DNA from: Acidobacteriaceae bacterium
Lineage (GTDB): Bacteria > Acidobacteriota > Terriglobia > Terriglobales > SbA1
Length of the DNA: 10,380 nt
Assembly: GCA_003136335.1 (NCBI GenBank)
Contig: PLEA01000425.1
Span: forward strand, 1-10,380
Direction of reading: 5' to 3'
Each line of letters opens with the position of its first letter. The stretch's first letter is position 1. Below the pieces are notes generated by a model. The model was not told the DNA's origin and searched no databases. It worked only from the letters and a program-made list of their open reading frames with translations. Shown here piece after piece: positions 1-6,497 of this stretch. A program made the translations under genes and the position numbers.

Positions 1-28
1 AATTACAAAATTACCCAATTACACAATC
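1..28. repeat. AT-rich octamer tandem repeat at the window edge
   Basis: AATTAC occurs at 1-6, 9-14 and 17-22, an exact 8-base period. The two variable bases are AA, CC and AC, and a partial fourth unit may follow. The block is strongly AT-rich in otherwise GC-rich DNA. It lies just past the def stop codon and probably continues beyond the left edge. Its function is unknown; a simple-sequence array or the 3' end region of the def transcript are both possible. Confidence 0.6.
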
Positions 29-31
29 TTT

Positions 32-541
32 CTACCATTCTCCCGCTTTCGCCAGCTTGCGGATTTTGCGCTTCATCAGGTCGCGCTTGAGGGCGCTGAT
101 GTGGCTGATGTAGAGCTTGCCGTTCAAGTGATCTGTTTCATGAAGGAAGGCGCGGGCCAGCAATTCCTCTCCGGTTTTTTCGAAGATCTTGCCGTGAACG
201 TCCTGAGCGCGCACGGTGACTTTGTTGGGGCGGGTCACATTCTCGCGGAAATCGGGGAGGCTGAGACATCCTTCACTCTGGGTGTGGCGGCCCTCGGCAT
301 GAATGATTTCGGGATTGATGAGGACGAGTTGGGCGTTCGGATCTTCTTTGAAGGTGACGTCGACGACGGCAATGCGGCGGCCAATGCCGATTTGCGGAGC
401 GGCCAGTCCGACCCCGTGGGCCGCGTACATGGATTCGAACATGTCTTCGATGAGCTTCTGCAACTCTTCATTGAAGACAGTCACCGTTTCGGAAGGCTTA
501 TCGAGAACCGGATTGCCGAATTTTACAATGGGATGGATCAT
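32..541 (-). CDS. def: Peptide deformylase
   Basis: This cytoplasmic metalloenzyme removes the formyl group from the N-terminal formyl-methionine of new proteins. All three family motifs are visible in the 169-residue product: GVGLAAPQ at residues 43-50, EGCLSLP at 90-96 with metal-ligand Cys92, and HETDH at 134-138 with ligands His134 and His138 and catalytic Glu135. The length is normal for a bacterial deformylase. The C-terminal tail is basic (KRKIRKLAKAG). The ATG start overlaps the aroC stop codon in a TGATG arrangement, which fixes the start and implies translational coupling. Deformylase genes more often neighbour fmt or priA, so pairing with aroC is a local arrangement. No clear terminator is visible before the AT-rich repeat at the window edge. 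Confidence 0.97.
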   Translation of the reverse strand: MIHPIVKFGNPVLDKPSETVTVFNEELQKLIEDMFESMYAAHGVGLAAPQIGIGRRIAVVDVTFKEDPNAQLVLINPEIIHAEGRHTQSEGCLSLPDFRENVTRPNKVTVRAQDVHGKIFEKTGEELLARAFLHETDHLNGKLYISHISALKRDLMKRKIRKLAKAGEW

Positions 542-1713
542 CAGAAGCTTTTCAATTGTTGGCAGTATCCCTGGAAATTTCTTAAGGATTCAGTCATGGA
601 ATCGCCGCCAAATTTTTCCAGAGCGGCGCGCGCGAGCGTCAGAGCAACCATGGCCTCGGCGGCGACGCCGGCCGCGGGCACCACGCAAACATCGGAGCGT
701 TCATAGGCGGCTTTGACGGGCTCTCGCGTGGAAAAATCCACTGACTGCAGGGGACGGCGAAGCGTAGAAATGGGTTTCAAATAACCGCGCACACGGATTT
801 CCTGTCCATTGGAGACGCCGCCTTCAATGCCTCCAGCGTTGTTGCGGGTGCGGGAAAAAGCAGTGTAGCCGGAAGTGGCAGTGTAACCAATTTCGTCGTG
901 TACGGCGGAACCGGGTGCAAAAGCAGCCGCGACGCCCGACCCGATTTCTACGGCCTTCACCGCTTGCAGCGACATGACCGCTGCGGCGAGCATGGCGTCG
1001 AGACGTTCGTCCCACTGCGCATAGGTGCCGAGACCTGGTGGAACCTGGTGAGCCACGACCTCAAAGATTCCGCCGAGCGAGTCTCCCGTCTTGAGAACTT
1101 TGTCGACTTCGCCCTTCATGCGCTGTTCGGTTTCAGGATCGGCGCAGTTGAGGACAACATCCTCGCGCGAGTGAAGAGCGCGAATGTTTTCCCACGAGAT
1201 TTCATCCGCAAGCGTGACGCTGCCGGTGGTGATCACGTGACTGAGAACTTCAATGCCGAGTTCGCGCAAGAAAAGCTTGGCGATCGCCCCGATGGCAACG
1301 CGGGCGGCCGATTCGCGCGCGGAGGCGCGCTCGAGGACGTAGCGGGCTTCGGGGAAGTTGTACTTCAAAGCTCCGGCAAGGTCGGCATGCCCAGGCCGGG
1401 GAGAAGCAACGCGTTTGTGTTTCGTGGGATCGCCCTCAGCCACAGGCAAGGATTCCTGCCAGTTCTTCCAGTCCCGGTTTTCAAGTTGGACTGAGATCGG
1501 CGAGCCGATAGTCATTCCTTGCCGTACGCCGGAAAGAATGTGGGCGGTGTCGCGTTCGATCTTCATGCGGCCGCCGCGGCCGTAGCCTTGCTGGCGGCGC
1601 CAGAGTTCGCGGTCGAGGAAGGTCTGATCGATTTTCAATCCGGCGGGCATACCGGAAAGGAACGCGACCAGAGCTTCGCCGTGGGACTCTCCGGCAGTGA
1701 AGTATCGCAGCAT
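541..1713 (-). CDS. aroC: Chorismate synthase
   Basis: This enzyme catalyses the last step of the shikimate pathway, converting 5-enolpyruvylshikimate 3-phosphate to chorismate, and needs reduced FMN. The 390-residue product matches the usual family length. Visible signatures are GESHG at residues 8-12 followed by GMPAGL at 21-26, RPGHAD at 106-111, and RASARESAARVA at 129-140. A C-terminal segment reads YERSDVCVVPAAGV. The ATG at 1711-1713 has no Shine-Dalgarno at normal spacing; a TACAAT box lies 9 bases upstream, so the mRNA may be nearly leaderless. The stop overlaps the start of def, which it probably drives. The gene is divergent from the response regulator gene across about 210 bases. 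Nothing suggests truncation or transfer. Confidence 0.97.
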   Translation of the reverse strand: MLRYFTAGESHGEALVAFLSGMPAGLKIDQTFLDRELWRRQQGYGRGGRMKIERDTAHILSGVRQGMTIGSPISVQLENRDWKNWQESLPVAEGDPTKHKRVASPRPGHADLAGALKYNFPEARYVLERASARESAARVAIGAIAKLFLRELGIEVLSHVITTGSVTLADEISWENIRALHSREDVVLNCADPETEQRMKGEVDKVLKTGDSLGGIFEVVAHQVPPGLGTYAQWDERLDAMLAAAVMSLQAVKAVEIGSGVAAAFAPGSAVHDEIGYTATSGYTAFSRTRNNAGGIEGGVSNGQEIRVRGYLKPISTLRRPLQSVDFSTREPVKAAYERSDVCVVPAAGVAAEAMVALTLARAALEKFGGDSMTESLRNFQGYCQQLKSF

Positions 1714-1722
1714 AAATTTTCG

Positions 1723-1728
1723 ATTGTA
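1723..1728 (-). promoter_or_regulatory. Candidate -10 box for aroC-def
   Basis: Read on the minus strand this is TACAAT, a 5/6 match to the sigma-70 -10 consensus, ending 9 bases before the aroC ATG. Transcription would start about 2-4 bases before the ATG. No convincing -35 box is present at 16-18 bases spacing, so the call rests on the -10 match, its position and the absence of a Shine-Dalgarno. Confidence 0.4.
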
Positions 1729-1829
1729 CCTGATGCGAGGTGGGATTCGGGACTGAGGACGGGTGTCGGTAGGCTAAAAGAAATACGGGAAGACTGCATT
1801 TTCCCAAGCTGAACCGCGGCACGAACGGT

Positions 1830-1835
1830 TACAAT
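1830..1835 (+). promoter_or_regulatory. Candidate -10 box for the response regulator gene
   Basis: TACAAT on the plus strand is a 5/6 match to the -10 consensus. It would give a 5' leader of about 80 bases before the GTG start at 1923. The expected -35 region has no good match to TTGACA. A 10-base perfect palindrome (GGTTCGAACC, 1858-1867) falls inside the predicted leader and could be an operator, but palindromes of this size occur by chance about once per kilobase. Confidence 0.3.
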
Positions 1836-1922
1836 GAGCCAACGACCTTTCCGTCTGGGTTCGAACCGAATCCGACCCGCGCCGCAGCGCAATTTTCTCT
1901 GGCCCTGATTAAGGAGTTGCCT

Positions 1923-2609
1923 GTGTGCTTCACCGCACATTTCCAACGCGAAGAAATTTCCGACAATAAAAGGATTCGCTGCCTTCTGGTGCACGACCAT
2001 GTCCTGCTGCGCCAGGGGTTGCGGCGTCTGCTGGAGGATGAACCGGATGTCGAGGTGGTAGCCGAAGCCGGAAATGCTGCCGAGGCGCTGCGGAAGGTGT
2101 TCGAGCATCGCCCCGAGGTGGTGATCACCGATGCGCACATATTCGAGTGCGCGCCCGACCAAATCGAGCGGTTGATTTTTCGAGAGTTTTCACACAGCAA
2201 GGTATTGTTCCTGACGACGGAAAAAGGCGATTTACAGGAATCGCAAGCAGACGGGACGAGCTGCGCGGTGCTCCAGACGTCCGCAGAAGAGTTAGTGGAG
2301 ATGGTGAGGAGAACGCACGCCGGTCAGCAAACCTCGGCACGGGAAATGCTGGAAAGACGCACAGGAGAATGGTTGCCCCAGGAATTGCTTCCGAGAAAAC
2401 GGGTTTTGACGGCGCGAGAACGCGAGGTGTTGAAGTTGCTGGCCGAAGGCAGGACGGTGCGCTCTGCAGCCGTCGTCCTGGGGCTGAGCATCAAAACGGT
2501 AGATGCGCACAAGTTCAATCTGATGCGGAAGCTGGGAATTCACAACAAGGCGGAGTTGGTGATGTGGGCTATTCAGAAGAAAGTTGTGAAGGTGCCGGCG
2601 AATTTTTAG
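1923..2609 (+). CDS. NarL/LuxR-type response regulator with degenerate receiver
   Basis: The product is a transcription factor with an N-terminal receiver domain (about residues 17-130) and a C-terminal LuxR-type DNA-binding domain (about 162-218, starting LTAREREVLKLLAEG and including SIKTVDAHKFNLMRKLGI). The start chosen is GTG at 1923, because AAGGAG at 1911-1916 sits 6 bases before it; the TTG at 1917 directly abuts that site and would be badly spaced. The receiver is atypical. The acidic pair reads HD (24-25) where NarL-type proteins have DD, the phospho-acceptor Asp70 is kept (ITDAHIF), and Thr98/Thr99 occupy the switch position. The conserved lysine appears replaced by Gln118 (AVLQTSAEEL). 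Loss of that lysine is a hallmark of atypical receivers, so phosphorylation may be weak or absent. No histidine kinase gene is adjacent. The target genes are unknown; the neighbouring aroC-def promoter is a possible but unproven target. Confidence 0.9.
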   Translation: MCFTAHFQREEISDNKRIRCLLVHDHVLLRQGLRRLLEDEPDVEVVAEAGNAAEALRKVFEHRPEVVITDAHIFECAPDQIERLIFREFSHSKVLFLTTEKGDLQESQADGTSCAVLQTSAEELVEMVRRTHAGQQTSAREMLERRTGEWLPQELLPRKRVLTAREREVLKLLAEGRTVRSAAVVLGLSIKTVDAHKFNLMRKLGIHNKAELVMWAIQKKVVKVPANF

Positions 2610-2655
2610 GGGTGGCGGGATCAAACCAGAGCCGTCCCCGCGCGACTCCTTCGGA

Positions 2656-2717
2656 CTGCCGTGCCGGGCTTTCACATTCCGCCGCCTCGCGGCTGCAGTT
2701 CCGGCAGGTTTTGTTTT
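2656..2717 (+). terminator. Likely intrinsic terminator of the response regulator gene
   Basis: CTGCCG at 2656-2661 can pair with CGGCAG at 2702-2707; TGCCGG at 2662-2667 with CCGGCA at 2701-2706 is an alternative. Both enclose an inner stem GCCGC-CTC-GCGGC at 2681-2693. A T-rich stretch, GGTTTTGTTTT (2707-2717), follows directly. It lies about 50 bases past the regulator's stop codon, between convergent genes. The T-run favours termination on the plus strand; no equivalent U-run is seen for the converging HAD gene. Confidence 0.5.
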
Positions 2718-2739
2718 CCACCCTTGAACTAAAACCCAT

Positions 2740-3438
2740 TTAGTCGTGAATAGCAGCGGCGGCGAGTTCTGCGAGGCTGGAGACGGTCAGGTCGGGCTTG
2801 GCCTCGGCGGCTTTGACGGCGCCGACGCCGGGGCGGGCCGAGGGACGGTTCACCCATACGGTCGCGAGGCCGAGTGCTTGAGCGGGAACGATGTCGTGGT
2901 AGACGCTTTGGGCTACGTGCAGTACGCGATGTGCAGGAGCGTTGATACGACTGAGGGCAAGTTTGAAGAGTTTTAGCGAAGGTTTGTAGGCTTGGGCTTG
3001 CTGCGCGGTGATGACCTCATCGAAATCAACCCCGAGTTGAGGGCGCGTACCGGCGAAGAGATCGTCGTCCACATTGGATAGAATCGCCAGCCGAAAGCGA
3101 GTCTTGAGCTGGCGAAGAGCGAAAACCGTGTCTGGCCAAGGCTTCCAGGTGGGAAGAGAGTCGGGCAGTGAGCGCACTTCTTCAGGGCTGGGAGCGAAAC
3201 GAGATTCCGCGGCAAATTGGCGGACCACCGACTCCAGGACTTCACGGTAGGGACGAAATGCGCCGTGTTCGGAACGCTGCTCAAAATCTCCGTAGAGTTT
3301 GAGGATCGTGGCGTCGTCGATCTTTTTTCCATGGGCGGAGAGAAGGCGATGAAGCGCCAAGAGGATGCCAGCTTCCCAATTGATCAGCGTGCCGTAGCAA
3401 TCGAAGGTGAGGATCTCAAAGCGAGTGAAGTCGAGCAT
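2740..3438 (-). CDS. HAD-superfamily hydrolase, haloacid dehalogenase type II-like
   Basis: The product is a cytoplasmic HAD hydrolase of about 232 residues. Visible motifs are FDCYGTL with nucleophile Asp13 and Thr17 (motif I), ILSN with Ser121 (motif II), Lys152 in YKPSLKLF (motif III), and HVAQSVYHDI with Asp182 (motif IV). Tyr in place of the usual second Asp of motif I, plus the overall pattern, fit the L-2-haloacid dehalogenase branch. However, motif IV differs from characterised dehalogenases (S-N-x-W-D type), so the substrate should be treated as unknown. The ATG at 3436-3438 is chosen because GAGG lies 7 bases upstream. An alternative GTG at 3457-3459 overlaps the stop of the previous gene as GTGA and would add seven residues. 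Either way it is the last gene of the putative ppiC-like operon. It converges with the response regulator gene. Confidence 0.85.
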   Translation of the reverse strand: MLDFTRFEILTFDCYGTLINWEAGILLALHRLLSAHGKKIDDATILKLYGDFEQRSEHGAFRPYREVLESVVRQFAAESRFAPSPEEVRSLPDSLPTWKPWPDTVFALRQLKTRFRLAILSNVDDDLFAGTRPQLGVDFDEVITAQQAQAYKPSLKLFKLALSRINAPAHRVLHVAQSVYHDIVPAQALGLATVWVNRPSARPGVGAVKAAEAKPDLTVSSLAELAAAAIHD

Positions 3439-3455
3439 AGGCGCGCCTCGTGCCT

Positions 3456-4007
3456 TCACGACTTGGCGGTATCGAATTGCCAGCGCGTGGCGTTGTTGAG
3501 AAAATATTTTTCGGTCCAGGCCAGCACGACGCGCGGGTAGACGGAATAGAGTACGACCTCAGGCATCGCCATCAGCGGCATTTTGTACTTGGCGCGAGAA
3601 GCGGCGTCCAGCGGCTGGACTCTCGCCTTGTCGTTAAGGTCTACCTCGACGACGGTGCCTTCCAGGATGACTACACCGTTTCCGGATTCGAGATGGATGG
3701 AGATGGCGGGGTTCAGAGCCAAGTTGCGGGCTTTGCGTGAAGCGCGGGCGGTGCCGAAATAGAAGGCTCCATCGAGCCAAAAACCCCAGACGGGAATGGA
3801 GTGCGGACGGCCGTCTGGGCGTGAGGTGCGGATCCAGTAGTTGCGCGCGTTCGTGAGCCGTTCTTCGGCGTGGCTGAACGGCAGGTATTGTTGTCGAGGT
3901 TTCAGTCCGTACATTGCCGGAACGTTGGGCAACCCTACGCGGCAGCCGGCGGGATTGGCTGACTTCTTTCCTGGCGCGGCTTTCTTCGAAGCTTTGAGTT
4001 TGGGCAT
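3456..4007 (-). CDS. Pyridoxamine 5'-phosphate oxidase-like flavin-binding split-barrel protein
   Basis: The roughly 183-residue product has the sequence features of the PNPOx-like split-barrel superfamily, whose members bind FMN, F420 or heme. Diagnostic stretches are WIRTSRPDGRPHSIPVWGFW (about residues 58-77), then FYFGTARASRKARNLALNP (about 82-100), then VVILEGTVVEV. The substrate and cofactor cannot be told from sequence. The N-terminal roughly 20 residues are rich in Lys, Ala and Pro and probably disordered; the barrel seems to begin near residue 45. The ATG at 4005-4007 is preferred, with GGGGTG just upstream; a GTG at 4011-4013 would add two residues. It lies 42 bases after the YhaM-like gene, and its stop overlaps the alternative GTG start of the HAD gene, so co-transcription is likely. 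It is not a classical PdxH, which is longer and has a conserved C-terminal signature not seen here. Confidence 0.8.
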   Translation of the reverse strand: MPKLKASKKAAPGKKSANPAGCRVGLPNVPAMYGLKPRQQYLPFSHAEERLTNARNYWIRTSRPDGRPHSIPVWGFWLDGAFYFGTARASRKARNLALNPAISIHLESGNGVVILEGTVVEVDLNDKARVQPLDAASRAKYKMPLMAMPEVVLYSVYPRVVLAWTEKYFLNNATRWQFDTAKS

Positions 4008-4049
4008 AGTCACACCCCGTCGCTCAGAGGTGGGATACGGTTGACTACT

Positions 4050-5120
4050 TTACCGCCGAGTTTCGATGCCGGGCAAGGTGGGAGTTGGATCAGGAGATTC
4101 GTCGAGTTCGGTGTCGGGAGTCTCTGCGGGATCTTCCGGAGGCAAGACTTTCTTCGGAGCCAGAAACTTGGCGGTGTTTAGAAGCGGCCGGCCGAGGGAA
4201 GCGTTGTAGCTGGTCCAGGGGCTGTCGAAACCGGCTTCGCGCTCGAAATGGGCGCGCATGGCTTCCATTTTAGAGTCGAGGTCATCGAGGTAGTGCAGCA
4301 GGAGCGCTTCCGCGAACATCGGCAGTTTCGGCGAGCCGAAGTCGTACTGGCCGTGGTGACTGATGATGAGGTGCTCGATCATCGTCTTGAGTTCGTCAGG
4401 GAAGCCGGGTTGGAGAGCGAGCTTGGCCTGCAACATCTCCAGTTCGATGATCATGTGGCCAAGCAGTTGGCCCTTGGTCGTGTAGGAGAACGAGCGGTTG
4501 TAGGTGAGTTCGTGAATCTTGCCGATGTCGTGCAGGAACGCGCCGGTGAGAAGGAGATCGCGATTGATCTGGGGATAATTGCTGCACATCAGGTCGCATG
4601 AACGGAACAAAGAGACGACGTGATCGAGCAGACCGCCGATGTAGGCGTGATGCAGGGTTTTGGCTGCAGGAGCGTTGCGATAGGCGGCAGCAATTTCGGG
4701 ATCGGCCATGAAGGCCTGGACGAGCGACCTGAGATGGGGATTCTGGAACGAGGAGATAAAGTTCGTCAGAGTTCGCCACAGTTCGTCGACGTCCTTGGTG
4801 GTTTTGGGAAGGTAGTCGGCGAAGTCGATCTCGGTCTCACCCAGCTTGCGCAGTTTGTGGACGGTGAGCTGAAAGCGATTCTTGTACTTGTTGATGAGGC
4901 CTTTGATCTTGAGGAAGTCATCTTGCTCGAAGGCCTCGAGGACTTCTTCGACGTTGTCCCACATTTTGGCTTCGAGCTGGCCGCTGCGATCGCCGAGCGT
5001 GAGCGCGAGGTAAGGCTCGCCGGTCTTCTTGGGCTTGATCTGCTTGCCGACGACGACGAAGGTCGAGGTGATGACCTTGTTCTCTTGCCGCGAGCAATCG
5101 CAGATGTAGAAGTCTTTCAT
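4050..5120 (-). CDS. YhaM-like 3'-5' exoribonuclease (OB-fold plus HD domain)
   Basis: The product resembles YhaM/CBF1-type nucleases, which degrade single-stranded RNA or DNA from the 3' end using an HD metal site. An OB-fold nucleic-acid-binding domain covers about residues 10-92, with LTLGDRSGQLEAKMW and FLKIKGLINKYKNRFQL. The HD domain covers about 140-290 and shows HHAYIGGLLDH (157-167), AFLHDIGK (194-201, His197/Asp198), ISHHGQ (253-258) and LLHYLDDLDSK. Putative metal ligands are therefore intact. The total of 356 residues exceeds YhaM (about 314) because of an acidic, Pro-rich tail (about 327-356). The ATG at 5118-5120 is preferred because it begins directly before the conserved region (MKDFYICD); a TTG at 5153 has little support. 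There is no Shine-Dalgarno, but TATACT lies 10 bases upstream. It sits between a PpiC-like gene and a flavin-binding protein gene. Confidence 0.88.
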   Translation of the reverse strand: MKDFYICDCSRQENKVITSTFVVVGKQIKPKKTGEPYLALTLGDRSGQLEAKMWDNVEEVLEAFEQDDFLKIKGLINKYKNRFQLTVHKLRKLGETEIDFADYLPKTTKDVDELWRTLTNFISSFQNPHLRSLVQAFMADPEIAAAYRNAPAAKTLHHAYIGGLLDHVVSLFRSCDLMCSNYPQINRDLLLTGAFLHDIGKIHELTYNRSFSYTTKGQLLGHMIIELEMLQAKLALQPGFPDELKTMIEHLIISHHGQYDFGSPKLPMFAEALLLHYLDDLDSKMEAMRAHFEREAGFDSPWTSYNASLGRPLLNTAKFLAPKKVLPPEDPAETPDTELDESPDPTPTLPGIETRR

Positions 5121-5130
5121 GGGTTGTCTG

Positions 5131-5136
5131 AGTATA
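5131..5136 (-). promoter_or_regulatory. Candidate -10 box for the YhaM-like gene
   Basis: Read on the minus strand this is TATACT, 5/6 to the -10 consensus, inside the 36-base gap after the PpiC-like gene and 10 bases before the ATG. A start about 4 bases before the ATG would give a nearly leaderless message. The -35 position falls at the end of the upstream gene and matches poorly (TGATCC). Confidence 0.35.
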
Positions 5137-5156
5137 AAGGACGCGGCGAGCAAGGA

Positions 5157-6320
5157 TCAGAGGATGCCTAACTTCCTATGTTTCTTTTTCCCCAGTTTCT
5201 TGGCGTCAGACTCTTTGGCCGCGGCGGTTTCTACCGGTTGGGTTTGGTTCGGACTCATGCCGGTGTCGATGTAACCAGGCATGTAAAAGATGTATGCATC
5301 TTCGCGCAGCTTGGTGAGGTAGGCGCGGAGAGCAGGCTGCAATTTTTCGTAGTAGAGTGCGTTTTGAATTTTTTCAAGGATGTCCTTCAGGGGAGGAATG
5401 CCGGCCTGCTGGTGATCGACAACCTTGAGGATGACAAAGCCCTGCTTGGTCTGGGTCACGTTGGTGACTTCACCGGGCTTCATGGCGAAGGTCTCGTCCT
5501 CAAGTTGCTTCGCCAGCTGGCCGCGCTTGAACATGCCGAGCGCGCCGCCGTCGGCGGCAGAAGGACCGTCAGAATATTTCTTCGCAATATCCTCGAAATT
5601 GGCGCCGTCATGAATCTGTTTGAGGAGATCATTGGCCTTGGCTTCGGCGGCGCTGAGAGCAGCGGCGTCTGCAGCATCTTTGGCGGCCTGATCGACGGGA
5701 GGTTGGGCGGCAGGGGCAGAACCTGCCGCGCTCGGGTCGGGTGCAGGAGTGATCGAGGGCGTGGCACTTTTGGGGGCAACGAGAATTTCGCTCAGGCGAA
5801 TGTACTCCGGCTGTTCCATCTCGCTTTTGTGCTCGTCGTAGAACTTCTGCTCTTCCTCTTTGCTGATAGCCAGGCGGCCGCCGACCTCCTCGCCAATCAC
5901 CTTCTGGGTGATGATCTGGTTGCGCATGTTCTGCTTGAAGTCTTCCCAGGAGACGCCCTGCTTAGTGGCTTCCTTCTCCAGAGCCTCCATGGACTCGAGC
6001 TTCATGTCTTTGCGCATCTGATCGAGTTTCTTGATCAGCTCAGTGTCGCCAGTGATGCTGAGGTCCTTCCCTTTATCCAGAAGAAGCTGCTGATCGATGA
6101 GATCGCGGAGGACATCCTTTTCGCGGTCGGCATAGGCTTTGTCAGGGTCCTTGGGATCCTGCTGCTTGACCTCGTCCTTGAGCTGATCTTTGCTGCGTTC
6201 AAACTCCGAACGCGTGATGATCTGGTTGTTGACGCGGGTAATGATTTCTTCCACGACCTGTCCGGCCGCAAGTGCGGGCAGACATGCCAAAGCGATAAGA
6301 ATCAGGCAAAGTTTTCTCAT
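5157..6320 (-). CDS. Exported SurA/PpiC-type peptidyl-prolyl cis-trans isomerase
   Basis: The 387-residue product is a predicted periplasmic folding factor or chaperone. Residues 1-20 form a signal peptide (MRKLCLILIALACLPALAAG), probably cleaved near residue 20. A SurA_N-like helical region follows (about 22-165), beginning VVEEIITRVNNQIITRSEFE. A single parvulin domain spans about 172-303: YIRLSEILVAP opens it, and FEDIAKKYSDGPSAADGGAL, PGEVTNV and GFVILKV close it. An Ala/Pro-rich insertion (about 183-222) splits the first strand from the rest, as occurs in several Acidobacteriota homologues by recollection. The C-terminus is basic (KKLGKKKHRK). There is one parvulin domain rather than the two of E. 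coli SurA. The ATG at 6318-6320 is fixed by the signal peptide, although no Shine-Dalgarno is evident. It is likely the first gene of a four-gene unit running to the HAD gene. Confidence 0.9.
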   Translation of the reverse strand: MRKLCLILIALACLPALAAGQVVEEIITRVNNQIITRSEFERSKDQLKDEVKQQDPKDPDKAYADREKDVLRDLIDQQLLLDKGKDLSITGDTELIKKLDQMRKDMKLESMEALEKEATKQGVSWEDFKQNMRNQIITQKVIGEEVGGRLAISKEEEQKFYDEHKSEMEQPEYIRLSEILVAPKSATPSITPAPDPSAAGSAPAAQPPVDQAAKDAADAAALSAAEAKANDLLKQIHDGANFEDIAKKYSDGPSAADGGALGMFKRGQLAKQLEDETFAMKPGEVTNVTQTKQGFVILKVVDHQQAGIPPLKDILEKIQNALYYEKLQPALRAYLTKLREDAYIFYMPGYIDTGMSPNQTQPVETAAAKESDAKKLGKKKHRKLGIL

Positions 6321-6385
6321 AAAATTGTTTGGACCGCCACGCTTCCTGGGCTTGCGGGCAAAAGGTGGGTCGGGCCGATTTCAAT

Positions 6386-6391
6386 ATTTTA
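6386..6391 (-). promoter_or_regulatory. Candidate -10 box upstream of the PpiC-like gene
   Basis: TAAAAT on the minus strand (5/6 to consensus) lies in the only AT-rich patch of the 177-base gap 6321-6497, giving a leader of roughly 58 bases. No -35 match is evident. The rest of the gap holds a GC-rich inverted repeat (6448-6454 with 6472-6478, CGGGCCT/AGGCCCG, 17-base loop) without a U-run, and no gene that can be supported. Confidence 0.25.
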
Positions 6392-6497
6392 CTCCTTCGG
6401 AGCGCAGCCCGGCGGTCGACCTGTTTAGTCTGATGCGTCTTAATCGACGGGCCTTACTTTTTCGCCCCAGCAGGCCCGAAAGTTGGCCGCCAGGACA

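Noticed and set aside
898..1494. A 198-codon open frame opposite aroC
   Set aside because: Antisense to a fully conserved chorismate synthase, with no motif of its own.
1743..1873. Distant inverted repeat GGATTCGG / CCGAATCC in the aroC-regulator gap
   Set aside because: An 8-base match over about 115 bases is expected by chance and no further symmetry was seen.
2147..2743. A 198-codon frame overlapping the response regulator on the same strand
   Set aside because: It is a shifted frame of the regulator; the regulator frame has the LuxR-type helix-turn-helix and the Shine-Dalgarno.
6199..6384. A 61-codon TTG-start frame on the minus strand with AAGGAG 7 bases upstream, running into the PpiC-like gene
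   Set aside because: The Shine-Dalgarno is attractive, but it falls within the repeated ACTCCTTCGGA sequence (its reverse complement contains GAAGGAG), and the product has no recognisable feature. A leader peptide is not excluded.
5178..6428. A 416-codon open frame on the plus strand opposite the PpiC-like gene
   Set aside because: It lies antisense to a gene with a signal peptide and clear parvulin motifs; its protein has no recognisable motif and its length follows from GC-rich codon bias.
6448..6478. GC-rich inverted repeat as a terminator for the SpoIIE-like gene
   Set aside because: The 17-base loop and absence of a U-run on the minus strand make an intrinsic terminator unlikely.
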